Below, in pieces: positions 33,105 to 40,649 of a stretch of 64,000 nt of DNA (the first letter of the stretch is position 1; each line of letters begins with the position of its first letter). Below the pieces are notes generated by a model. That model saw only the letters and a program-made list of their open reading frames with translations, was not told the DNA's origin and did not search any database. The DNA comes from Clostridia bacterium. GTDB lineage: Bacteria; Bacillota; Clostridia; Christensenellales; Borkfalkiaceae. The stretch spans positions 62,001 to 126,000 of the forward strand of contig JAFVRR010000005.1 of the NCBI GenBank assembly GCA_017504165.1. The letters run 5' to 3'. Both the position numbers and the translations under genes were made by a program.

Positions 33105-35009
33105 TTATGAATTACGAAATTTATCGGGAACTATTTCAAAAATAGTTTCAGTTACTTTTTCTACGTTTTCGTCAAGAGAGTATTTTAAAAGTTTTTCAAG
33201 TTTAAGGTTAAAATCAACTAAGTCGATATCTTGCATTTTATTAATTAAAATACCGCTATGAGAAGTAGTGTCAACCGACTCGTTATCGTACCTTAACTCT
33301 TCAAACATTTTTTCGCCGGGTCTAAGTCCGGTTATTTTAATTTCAACGTCCTTTTCAGGCTCTAAACCGCAAAGGCGGATTAAATCACACGCTAAATCGT
33401 AAATATATAGGGGTTCGCCCATATCTAAAACGAAAATTTCGCCATTGTCGGCAAACGCGCCCGTTTGTAAAACTAGTTTAACTGCTTCGGGGATAGACAT
33501 AAAGTATCTTTTTATGTTTCTATCGGTAAGAGTTATAGCCTCGCCCTTTTTAATTTGTTCTAAAAAGATAGGTACTACGCTACCGGTTGAGCCCAATACG
33601 TTACCAAATCTAACCGCAGCCATATTCATTTTAGAGGTTTTACCTCTAGTTTCAATAAGCATTTCGGCAATTCTTTTACTTGCGCCCATAACGTTCGAAG
33701 GGTTAACCGCTTTATCGGTAGAGATTAAAACGAATTTTTTAACGCCGTATTCTTCAGCGCATTCGATTAAGTTTAAAGTTCCAAAAACGTTGTTTTTAAC
33801 CGCTTCTGTTGGGGAAATTTCCATCATTGGCACGTGCTTGTACGCAGCGGCGTGGAATACCGTTTCAGGCTTGTACGTTTCAAATACTTTTTTAAGCTTG
33901 TCCTTTTCTCTGACCGTGCCTACTACTAAAGAGTATTTTTCAACGTCGTATTTCTTTTTAAATTCTTGGTCTAAAAAGAACATTCCATTTTCGTGTTGAT
34001 CAAAAATTATAAGGCGTTTACAGCCAAAGTTTAAAATTTGCCTACAAAGTTCGCTACCAATCGAGCCAGCGCCACCCGTTACTAAAACGACTTTATCTTT
34101 AATGGATGCGTTAATTAAATCAAAGTTAACCTTAAACTCGTCACGCCCTAAGAGAGTTTCAATGTCTATTTCGTTTAAAGATATTGCGCTTGCGGCAATT
34201 TCTAATGATGCGTCCGCTATTTGTGGGGTTACTTTAATTGGCAATTGATAAACGGCGCAAGCGTTGTAAATTCCCCTTAACTGAGATTTCGTAAGCGAAG
34301 TTATAGCGATTACGAAAGCGTCCGGAGTGTAGCGTTTAACAATTTTATCTAATTTGTCAATTCCACCAACGATAGGCACGTCGCATATGGTGTTGCCTTG
34401 TTTAGTTTTATCATCGTCAACGATTGCAACGGGGAGATAGCCTTCATGCAAGTTGTTTATAAATCTATCTACAAGTAACGAGCCTGTGTAACCCGCGCCT
34501 ACGACAATAGTACGCTTTAATTCGCCGGTTTTTTTGCTATAAGTAGATTTTACGTATTTAATGTAATTAGGAACGATTGTAAAAAATCTAGTAATAGAAC
34601 TAAATAACGCGCTAAACGTTAAGTATAAAATTATAACCGGTATCCAAAAGTTAACGTCTGCAAACCACCATAAGAAGATTTTAAATATAATCGTAATAAA
34701 TGCAGAGATAATAAAAGATAATAAATATTTAAAAACGTCTATTAAGTTGGCGTATTTTCTAATAAACTTATAGTTGCCCATAATGGCTAGTACCGTAACG
34801 TTTATAGCAACGGAAACTATAGCAATAAAGAAAACGTACGCATCATAGTTTAAAGGGAATGCAGAATTGTCTTCAGTTATTCTATAAAAAATTGTAAAGT
34901 GAGCAAGATAAAATGCAATACCTGCAAATAATATATCGTATAAAACCATCAAGAATATTCTTAATTTGGGCTTTGATATTAGAATAGATTGAATATTAGG
35001 TTTTTCCAT
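33105..35009 (-). CDS. Membrane-bound nucleotide-sugar 4,6-dehydratase (PglF/CapD-like)
   Basis: A 634-residue polysaccharide biosynthesis protein. Four N-terminal helices (~15-130) are followed by a CoA-binding-type Rossmann segment (VVGAGYTGSLLVDRF, ~170) and a C-terminal SDR domain with VTGGAGSIGSELCRQI (~314-329), AAAYKHVPMME (~392-402) and the catalytic Met-Lys region STDKAVNPSNVMGASKRIAE (~434-453), where Met replaces the usual SDR Tyr, as in PglF/CapD. It converts UDP-GlcNAc to the 4-keto-6-deoxy sugar, a substrate for the DegT enzyme at 4402. First gene of a three-gene operon, with a structured leader. Confidence 0.92.
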   Translation of the reverse strand: MEKPNIQSILISKPKLRIFLMVLYDILFAGIAFYLAHFTIFYRITEDNSAFPLNYDAYVFFIAIVSVAINVTVLAIMGNYKFIRKYANLIDVFKYLLSFIISAFITIIFKIFLWWFADVNFWIPVIILYLTFSALFSSITRFFTIVPNYIKYVKSTYSKKTGELKRTIVVGAGYTGSLLVDRFINNLHEGYLPVAIVDDDKTKQGNTICDVPIVGGIDKLDKIVKRYTPDAFVIAITSLTKSQLRGIYNACAVYQLPIKVTPQIADASLEIAASAISLNEIDIETLLGRDEFKVNFDLINASIKDKVVLVTGGAGSIGSELCRQILNFGCKRLIIFDQHENGMFFLDQEFKKKYDVEKYSLVVGTVREKDKLKKVFETYKPETVFHAAAYKHVPMMEISPTEAVKNNVFGTLNLIECAEEYGVKKFVLISTDKAVNPSNVMGASKRIAEMLIETRGKTSKMNMAAVRFGNVLGSTGSVVPIFLEQIKKGEAITLTDRNIKRYFMSIPEAVKLVLQTGAFADNGEIFVLDMGEPLYIYDLACDLIRLCGLEPEKDVEIKITGLRPGEKMFEELRYDNESVDTTSHSGILINKMQDIDLVDFNLKLEKLLKYSLDENVEKVTETIFEIVPDKFRNS

Positions 35010-35023
35010 TTAAAAATTTCCTT

Positions 35024-35088
35024 AAGTAAAGTAAATAGTGCGCTAAAAATCACAACGTTTATTTACCTTTACAGTTGTGACTTTACTT
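35024..35088 (-). promoter_or_regulatory. Two-tier stem-loop leader before the PglF-like gene
   Basis: On the leader RNA, CTTTACTT/AAGTAAAG arms (35081-35088, 35024-35031) enclose TCACAAC/GTTGTGA arms (35074-35080, 35050-35056), with a 17-nt loop. The inner end of the outer stem is 1-2 nt from the AAGGAA ribosome binding site, so folding could affect translation. Confidence 0.4.
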
Positions 35089-35133
35089 GCTTTTATTAAT
35101 ATACTAAGTATATATAATATACATAGTAATTTT

Positions 35134-35162
35134 ATTTTATCACTAATGAATAGTAAAGTCAA
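35134..35162 (-). promoter_or_regulatory. Promoter of the PglF-like operon
   Basis: Minus strand: TTGACT (35162-35157), 17-bp spacer, TAAAAT (35139-35134). It gives a leader of about 120 nt. Confidence 0.6.
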
Positions 35163-35224
35163 AGAATATATGAAAATTTTATCAATTTTTTTAGTTTCAA
35201 TTAAGGTTTGGGTTGAATTTTAAC

Positions 35225-35260
35225 AAAAAAATAGCGTAGCGCTAATAAAGCGCCACGCCA
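35225..35260 (-). terminator. pckG terminator
   Basis: 12-bp stem with two G-U pairs (35249-35260 with 35232-35243), 5-nt loop, then TTTTTTT on the minus strand. Confidence 0.85.
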
Positions 35261-35286
35261 ATAAGAATTTATTTTAATAAATAATA

Positions 35287-37080
35287 TTATTTATTAAGGT
35301 TTGCTTCAAGTTCAGCGAGTTTAACTTCAAGTTCTTTTGGAAGTCTATCACCAAATTGAGCGTAGAATTCTTTAATACCCTTAACTTCTTCAAGCCAAGT
35401 TTCTTTATCAACTGATAATAAATCTTCAACAACTTTTTCGTCGATGTCAAGACCTTCAACGTTGATGTCTTTAGCGTATGGAACGTAACCGATAGCAACT
35501 TCTCTTGCATCTACTTCGCCGTTGCATCTCTTTAAAATCCAGTCAAGTACGCGGATGTTGTCACCGAAACCTGGCCAAATGAAGTTACCTTCATCATCAG
35601 TTCTGAACCAGTTAACGTTGAAGATTTTTGGTTGTTTGCCAATCTTCTTACCCATTTCAATCCAGTGAGCAAAGTAGTCAGCCATATTGTAGCCAACGAA
35701 TGGACGCATAGCCATTGGGTCACGTCTTACAACGCCAACTGCGCCAGTTGCAGCAGCAGTAGTTTCAGACGCCATGATAGAACCTACGAATACACCGCTG
35801 TTCCAATCTCTTGCTTCGTAAACAAGTGGAGCAGTTTTAGCACGTCTACCACCGAATACGATTGCAGTAAGTGGAACGCCTTCTGGTGCTTCAAATTCAG
35901 AAGAAATACATGGACAGTTGATAGCAGGAGCAGTAAATCTACTGTTTGGATGAGCAGCCTTAACAGGTTTGCCTTCAGCGTCAACAGTATCAGGAGTCCA
36001 TGGGTTACCCTTCCAGTCGATAAGGTTTTGAGGTTTAACTTTGCCAGGAACGTCTTTTTCCATACCTTCCCACCAAACTGTGTTGTCAGTTTCGTCTAAA
36101 GCAACGTTTGTGAAGATTGCGTTTTTCTTTGTAGATAATAATGCGTTAGGGTTAGAGTGCATGTTAGTACCAGGAGCAACGCCGAAGAAACCGTTTTCTG
36201 GGTTGATTGCCCAAAGTCTACCGTCTTTACCAACTCTTATCCAAGCGATATCGTCGCCTACGCACCATACTTTATAGCCTTTTTCTCTATAAAGAGCAGG
36301 AGGAATAAGCATTGCAAGGTTAGTTTTACCGCAAGCAGATGGGAATGCTGCAGAAACGTAGTTAATTTCGCCGTTTGGTTTTTGAACGCCGAGGATAAGC
36401 ATGTGTTCAGCCATCCAGCCTTCGTTTTTACCTTGGAAAGATGCGATACGAAGAGCGAAACACTTTTTACCAAGTAATACGTTTCCGCCGTAACCAGAGT
36501 TAACTGACCAAATAGTATTGTCTTCAGGGAAGTGAAGGATGTATCTCTTTTCAGCGTCAAGATTTGCTTTAGAGTGAAGACCGCGAACGAAATCGTTGCT
36601 ATCACCTAAAACGTCAAGAACTTCTTTACCAATTCTAGTCATAATCTTCATGCTTACTACTACGTAGATAGAGTCGGTTACTTCGATACCAACTTTACTG
36701 AAAGTAGAACCAACTGCGCCCATAGAATATGGGATAACGTACATTGTTCTGCCTTTCATGCTACCTTTGAAGATTTCGCCAACTTTAGAATATGCTTCTT
36801 GTGGGTCCATCCAGTTGTTAATTGGACCAGCGTCTTCTTTGTTTTTGCAACAAATGAAAGTTCTGCCTTCAACACGCGCTACGTCGTTTACGTCAGAACG
36901 GTGAAGATAACAGCCAGGAAGTTTTTCTTCGTTAAGCTTGATAAGTTCGCCTGTAGATAAAGCCTCTTTTCTAAGTTCTTCAAGTTGAGCCTCTTCACCT
37001 GTAATCCAAACGATTTTGTCAGGTTGGCAAAGCTCTGCACTTTTGTTTACAAACTCTAAAACTTGTTTGTTGTTAGTCAT
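35287..37080 (-). CDS. pckG: Phosphoenolpyruvate carboxykinase (GTP)
   Basis: A 597-residue GTP-dependent PEPCK. Kinase-1a loop: FPSACGKTNLAMLIPP (~268-283); metal and substrate residues lie in VGDDIAWIRVG (~298-308); the guanine site includes FGGRRAKTAPLVYEA (~408-422), and RFTAPAINCPCIS (~383-395) is typical of this class. It interconverts oxaloacetate + GTP and PEP + CO2 + GDP, running either gluconeogenic or, in many fermenters, toward CO2 fixation. AGGAGG before the ATG and a strong promoter suggest high expression. It is monocistronic; a GC-containing hairpin lies at the very 5' end of the predicted transcript. Confidence 0.97.
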   Translation of the reverse strand: MTNNKQVLEFVNKSAELCQPDKIVWITGEEAQLEELRKEALSTGELIKLNEEKLPGCYLHRSDVNDVARVEGRTFICCKNKEDAGPINNWMDPQEAYSKVGEIFKGSMKGRTMYVIPYSMGAVGSTFSKVGIEVTDSIYVVVSMKIMTRIGKEVLDVLGDSNDFVRGLHSKANLDAEKRYILHFPEDNTIWSVNSGYGGNVLLGKKCFALRIASFQGKNEGWMAEHMLILGVQKPNGEINYVSAAFPSACGKTNLAMLIPPALYREKGYKVWCVGDDIAWIRVGKDGRLWAINPENGFFGVAPGTNMHSNPNALLSTKKNAIFTNVALDETDNTVWWEGMEKDVPGKVKPQNLIDWKGNPWTPDTVDAEGKPVKAAHPNSRFTAPAINCPCISSEFEAPEGVPLTAIVFGGRRAKTAPLVYEARDWNSGVFVGSIMASETTAAATGAVGVVRRDPMAMRPFVGYNMADYFAHWIEMGKKIGKQPKIFNVNWFRTDDEGNFIWPGFGDNIRVLDWILKRCNGEVDAREVAIGYVPYAKDINVEGLDIDEKVVEDLLSVDKETWLEEVKGIKEFYAQFGDRLPKELEVKLAELEANLNK

Positions 37081-37117
37081 TTATATTGCCTCCTAAAAAT
37101 ATTCTCTAATTTTTATA

Positions 37118-37153
37118 GTGGATAGTTTGGCTTAGAAAAATTCCAAATTCCAC
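37118..37153 (-). promoter_or_regulatory. 5'-terminal hairpin of the pckG mRNA
   Basis: GTGGA/TCCAC and TTTGG/CCAAA arms (37118-37130 with 37143-37153) around a 12-nt loop. With the -10 box at 37166-37161, the stem would start within 1-2 nt of the mRNA 5' end, a position known for RNA-stabilising hairpins. Confidence 0.4.
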
Positions 37154-37160
37154 CAATAAC

Positions 37161-37189
37161 ATTTTAGCATAGATTTTTCAAATTGTAAA
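37161..37189 (-). promoter_or_regulatory. pckG promoter
   Basis: Minus strand: TTTACA (37189-37184), 17-bp spacer, TAAAAT (37166-37161), preceded by TGC (extended -10). The AT-rich stretch 37190-37330 beyond it shows nothing I can name. Confidence 0.65.
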
Positions 37190-37350
37190 TAGTTTTTTTA
37201 ATTATTTAATTTATTAAATAATAAAAAGTTTAATTAAAATATAAAATTAGCGGTTAAAAGTTTAATATAGTAAAAAATAGTTTGATAAAATTCGACTTTT
37301 ATATAAATAAGTTGCTATTTTCCTTTACCTTTTCATATATATAATATACA

Positions 37351-38190
37351 ATGCTAGACTATTTAAAACGAATAATTATAGTAAAAGAAAAATCTTCTTC
37401 GCGTAAGGTCAAGGGTAGCGTAAAAATAATAAGAGAAAGGGGCAAAGTTAAACTTGTTGCCAATCTTATTGCGCTTGATAGTAATTTTAACGGATACGCT
37501 TGGCAACTTTGCGGAGAAAATAAAACTGTTTTAAAAAATATGGAAAACGGTTTGACTTTCGATATGCCGTTAGACGACGACTTTCAGTTTTTTAAAGGTG
37601 CGTCTTTTAGTCTTTTTAATAAAGAAAACAACGAAATTATTTGTTATGGCGAATACGGCGAGCCCTGTTTAAAAGAAAATCAAATAGAAAATAAAATAGA
37701 ATACGACGATGAAATAATCGCAACGGAAAACTATTATCAAAGAGAAAATGAAGAATTATTACTTAAACAAATTGACGGCGTTGAGAATAAAAATAACGAA
37801 AAAATCGAAGAAAAAGAAATTTGCCTCCCGCCTATATTTAATGAAACGGACTTTAGCCGTTTCCAAAATGGAAACTACGGCGAAATGGTTAGAGAAAAGT
37901 TAAATAAACTTCTTAATTCTCACGAAAAAATAACCCCCTTAAACGATAGTGTAGAAGGGGGAAGTTTTGTTAAAATTAATTACGATAATTATAGGTATTA
38001 TATCGTAGGAAAAATAGAAAAAGATGGAAATTTAAAGTATATTTTATACGGCGTTCAAGGTAGTTTCGGCGTTTTTCCTGAAAATTTTCACCCTAGCGCC
38101 AAGTTTATTCCCGAAAGCGAGTTTAATTTAGAGGGACTAGGGTATTACTTTATTTTCCAAGACGGCGTAACGGGGGAAATAATTGAGTAA
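37351..38190 (+). CDS. Uncharacterised protein, 279 aa
   Basis: A 279-residue cytosolic-looking protein; no family recognised. The N-terminal ~95 residues are beta-rich (KVKGSVKIIRERGKVKLVAN), the middle (~105-160) is a long Glu/Asn/Lys linker, and the C-terminal ~110 residues form a compact domain with YYIVGKIEKDG, YILYGVQGSFGVFPENF and YYFIFQDGVTGEI. The last part resembles a conserved but unnamed clostridial domain. It starts directly after a TATAAT (37340-37345, 5 nt before the ATG) with no Shine-Dalgarno, so it may be leaderless. It is monocistronic and convergent with rpmA; context gives no clue. Confidence 0.75.
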   Translation: MLDYLKRIIIVKEKSSSRKVKGSVKIIRERGKVKLVANLIALDSNFNGYAWQLCGENKTVLKNMENGLTFDMPLDDDFQFFKGASFSLFNKENNEIICYGEYGEPCLKENQIENKIEYDDEIIATENYYQRENEELLLKQIDGVENKNNEKIEEKEICLPPIFNETDFSRFQNGNYGEMVREKLNKLLNSHEKITPLNDSVEGGSFVKINYDNYRYYIVGKIEKDGNLKYILYGVQGSFGVFPENFHPSAKFIPESEFNLEGLGYYFIFQDGVTGEIIE

Positions 38191-38196
38191 AAAAAT

Positions 38197-38220
38197 AAAG
38201 GATGCAAAACTGCATCCTTT
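38197..38220. terminator. Bidirectional terminator
   Basis: Perfect 10-bp stem (38197-38206 with 38211-38220) and 4-nt loop between the 37351 gene and the convergent rpmA. Confidence 0.8.
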
Positions 38221-38229
38221 AAATTTTGC

Positions 38230-38502
38230 TTACGCTTCGTAAACTGAAACTTGTTTACGGTCTTTACCAAGTCTTTCAAATCTAACTACACCGCTTACAG
38301 TAGCAAATAACGTATCGTCTTTACCAATGCTTACGCCTGTACCTGGATAGAACTTAGTACCTCTTTGTCTAACGAGGATTGAACCTGCTGAAACTTTTTG
38401 ACCGTCGCTACGTTTAATACCTAAACGCTTAGCAGCGCTATCACGACCGTTTCTTGAACTACCTACACCTTTCTTATGAGCAAATAATCTAATTAAAAAC
38501 AT
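38230..38502 (-). CDS. rpmA: 50S ribosomal protein L27
   Basis: 90 residues, bL27: [20 protein letters not shown] then [19 protein letters not shown] short N-terminal extension, MFLIRLF, precedes AHKKG; Firmicutes L27 carries such a leader, removed by the protease Prp so that the mature N-terminus can reach the peptidyl-transferase centre. The extension is two residues shorter than the usual form ending in LQFF or LQLF. The prp gene that normally lies between rplU and rpmA is absent: the gap is 13 nt. The ribosome binding site is AGGAGG-like. Confidence 0.97.
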   Translation of the reverse strand: MFLIRLFAHKKGVGSSRNGRDSAAKRLGIKRSDGQKVSAGSILVRQRGTKFYPGTGVSIGKDDTLFATVSGVVRFERLGKDRKQVSVYEA

Positions 38503-38515
38503 ATCTTATTCCTCC

Positions 38516-38824
38516 TTATTTAGCAATTATTTCGTTAATCTTAACTGCTGTGAACGGTTGTCTGTGTCCTTGTTTCTTTCTCTCGTTCTTTTTAGATTTG
38601 TACTTAAACACGATAATTTTTTCGCCTTTACCGTGGCTTAATACTTCACCTACTGCCTTGAATGCTTCTGCATCCTTACCTACTTTGATGCCGTTTTCGT
38701 CAGACACGAGTAAAACGTTGAATTCAACGCTTGCGCCAACTTCAGCATCGAGCTTTTCAAAGTTAACGGTATCGCCTACCATTACTTTGTATTGCTTATT
38801 ACCGTTGTCGATAATTGCGTACAT
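38516..38824 (-). CDS. rplU: 50S ribosomal protein L21
   Basis: 102 residues, bL21: MYAIIDNGNKQYKVMVGD at the start and KKNERKKQGHRQPFTAVKI near the end are diagnostic. It binds 23S rRNA in the large subunit. First gene of rplU-rpmA, with a structured leader and AGGAGG upstream. No obg follows rpmA, unlike the B. subtilis order. Confidence 0.97.
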   Translation of the reverse strand: MYAIIDNGNKQYKVMVGDTVNFEKLDAEVGASVEFNVLLVSDENGIKVGKDAEAFKAVGEVLSHGKGEKIIVFKYKSKKNERKKQGHRQPFTAVKINEIIAK

Positions 38825-38828
38825 TTAT

Positions 38829-38916
38829 AATGTACCTCCTATATAATCTCGCCGAATTTTGGTATAAAAACCGAAGGCGACGCATGGCGTTCTTTAGTGC
38901 CTTCCTCGAGCGGTTC
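38829..38916 (-). ncRNA. Ribosomal protein L21 leader-like RNA
   Basis: About 90 nt of structured leader before rplU. A stem TCGCC/GGCGA encloses GGT/ACC pairs in the 3' half (about 38851-38882), and a GGAAGGCACT...CGCC region lies in the 5' half. Position and layout match the L21 leader that autoregulates rplU-rpmA in Firmicutes; I did not check it against a covariance model. Confidence 0.55.
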
Positions 38917-38922
38917 CTTACT

Positions 38923-38951
38923 ATATTACAGTTAATTTTACTTTTTGTCAA
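38923..38951 (-). promoter_or_regulatory. rplU-rpmA promoter
   Basis: Minus strand: TTGACA (38951-38946), 17-bp spacer, TAATAT (38928-38923). Confidence 0.7.
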
Positions 38952-39017
38952 CTGTTTAGGCATAAAAAGTTAACAATAGTTAAAACTATTTGTATAACTA
39001 AAAAAAGGAGTAAAATT

Positions 39018-39455
39018 ATGTTAAACGACAGCAATTTAGACGCAATCAACGAAGTGTATAAAAACGCTAGCGTAGCGCTTTTATCTATATCTAACGTAGT
39101 TCCCGAAATTACCGACGTGGAACTTAAAAAGGAAATTTTAGACGAGTACGACGGGTATGAAAAACTACTTGGCGAAGTAACCAAATATATGGCGGAAAAG
39201 GGCTACGAGGCAAAAGAAGTTGGCATGATGAAAAAGTTTATGATGAAATCGGGCATAAAAATGAATACCGCCATGGACGATAGCGAATCGAACATCGCGC
39301 AAATTATGATAAAGGGCACGGTTATGGGCATAACCGAACTTTGCGAACTAATTAACAATAGCGAAACGGTTACCGATAAAAAGATTATCGAATACGCCGA
39401 AAGGCTTAAAAGCCTAGAAGAAACTTACGAAGAAAGGTTAAAAAAATTCTTATAA
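39018..39455 (+). CDS. Uncharacterised helical protein, 145 aa
   Basis: A 145-residue acidic, almost entirely helical protein starting MLNDSNLDAINEVYKNAS. Four amphipathic helices are likely (~4-28, 35-62, 65-105, 120-145). Spacing recalls ferritin-like or DUF2383-type four-helix bundles, but a di-iron E-xx-H set is not visible (no His at all), so a metal role is not supported. It contains MMKKFMMKSGIKMNT, unusually rich in Met. AAGGAG lies before the ATG, and a terminator follows it. Function unknown. Confidence 0.75.
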   Translation: MLNDSNLDAINEVYKNASVALLSISNVVPEITDVELKKEILDEYDGYEKLLGEVTKYMAEKGYEAKEVGMMKKFMMKSGIKMNTAMDDSESNIAQIMIKGTVMGITELCELINNSETVTDKKIIEYAERLKSLEETYEERLKKFL

Positions 39456-39473
39456 TTAAACTATTACACGAAA

Positions 39474-39502
39474 AACGCACCCATAAGGGTGCGTTAAATT
39501 TT
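39474..39502. terminator. Bidirectional terminator
   Basis: 9-bp GC-rich stem (39474-39482 with 39487-39495) and 4-nt loop, followed by AAATTTTTT rightward and by TTTTT leftward; it separates the helical protein from the convergent LacI gene. Confidence 0.85.
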
Positions 39503-40492
39503 TTATTTTTTCGCTTTTGATATAGTGTTGCCCATATAGAAAGAATAGTCAACGTCAATAATATTAGCCGTGTTATTAGGATTATCTACGCCCATTTTTT
39601 CATTTAAAATTTCTATTGCCATAGTGCAAAGATTATCTATATTAGAAGATACGAAAGAAACGTCCATCTCGCTAGATATTGGCGAAGGCTCGTTGTTTAA
39701 AGAAATTACCGAAACGTCGTTTGGTACGCTAATATTTAATTCCTTTAACTTACTTAAAATACCTTGTGTGATATATCCGTACGCACCTATTATTGCAGTT
39801 GGTTTTTCGCCTTTTTTAGAATAGATGGTTTCAATTCCCTTTTTGCCCGCCTCTTCAAATCTTAACGAGGAAGAAAAAAACCAATCTTTAATTATATTTA
39901 GGTTAAAATTCGATAGTTCTTTTTCGATTGCTTTTTGTTTGTTTTCCGTTAAAAATTCGCCGATAAAGCCAATGTTTTTATGTCCGTTTTCATATAAATA
40001 TGAAATAGCGTCGTGAATACCGTTTACGTTAGACTTTACTATATGTGTTCCCGAAAAGGAATATTTATTTGAAGAAATAGTGACGATAGCCGTCTTAAAA
40101 TCCGCTGGATTAAAAGAGGGCGAAAAGTTCTCGTCAATTACAATTAGCCCGTCGACTTTACTATGAACTACGTAATAATTAGTTAGTTCTTTAATTAGTT
40201 CGGGGTCAAAGTTGCTTATAGACAAAAGCATAGTGTACCCGTTAAGTTCAATTTCTTCTTTTAATTTTTGAATGTAGCGGATATAGTATTTGCTAATCGC
40301 TTCGGGAATGATAACGGCAATAACCGGCTTATCGTATCTTGCGTGATAGAATTGTTGAAAACAACCGTGTTTTTTTGCAACTTCAAAAACGTGTTCGCGC
40401 ATGTGTTCGCTAATATCATCTCTACCGGAAAAGGCTTTAGAAACGACGGATACCGAAACGTTTGCTAATTTTGCAAGTTTGCTTAAAGTCAT
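39503..40492 (-). CDS. LacI family transcriptional regulator
   Basis: A 329-residue LacI/GalR repressor. The HTH is TLSKLAKLANVSVSVVSKAFSG (2-23) with hinge helix ISEHMREHVFEVAKKHG, followed by a periplasmic-binding-protein-like sensor (~60-329). Divergent from the isomerase-like and ceramidase-like genes, whose promoter region has two dyads, so it most likely represses them and itself in response to a sugar. The ligand is not predictable. AGGAG precedes the ATG. Confidence 0.93.
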   Translation of the reverse strand: MTLSKLAKLANVSVSVVSKAFSGRDDISEHMREHVFEVAKKHGCFQQFYHARYDKPVIAVIIPEAISKYYIRYIQKLKEEIELNGYTMLLSISNFDPELIKELTNYYVVHSKVDGLIVIDENFSPSFNPADFKTAIVTISSNKYSFSGTHIVKSNVNGIHDAISYLYENGHKNIGFIGEFLTENKQKAIEKELSNFNLNIIKDWFFSSSLRFEEAGKKGIETIYSKKGEKPTAIIGAYGYITQGILSKLKELNISVPNDVSVISLNNEPSPISSEMDVSFVSSNIDNLCTMAIEILNEKMGVDNPNNTANIIDVDYSFYMGNTISKAKK

Positions 40493-40566
40493 AATAACTC
40501 TCCTAAAACTACCGTTTTATTTAATAAATTGTACCATAAAATCAAAAGAACAGTCAATACGGAAAA

Positions 40567-40607
40567 ACAGAAAATTTTTCTGTACTAAAACTATTGAAAA
40601 ATAATAG
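40567..40607. promoter_or_regulatory. Candidate LacI-family operators
   Basis: A perfect 17-bp palindrome, ACAGAAAA-T-TTTTCTGT (40567-40583), and a second dyad ACTATT-N7-AATAGT (about 40590-40608) overlapping the -35 box of the promoter below. Both lie between lacI and the operon it faces. The palindrome lacks the central CG usual for LacI sites. Confidence 0.45.
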
Positions 40608-40622
40608 TAGCGCAGTTAATAT
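40594..40622 (+). promoter_or_regulatory. Promoter of the isomerase-like operon
   Basis: TTGAAA (40594-40599), 17-bp spacer, TAATAT (40617-40622), then AGGAGGGAG before the ATG at 40650. Confidence 0.5.
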
Positions 40623-40649
40623 ATAGCTATAAAATTTTAGGAGGGAGAT

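Noticed and set aside
35632..36477. Several plus-strand ORFs opposite pckG
   Set aside because: They are shadows of pckG; frames are open because of its codon use, and none has an initiation signal.
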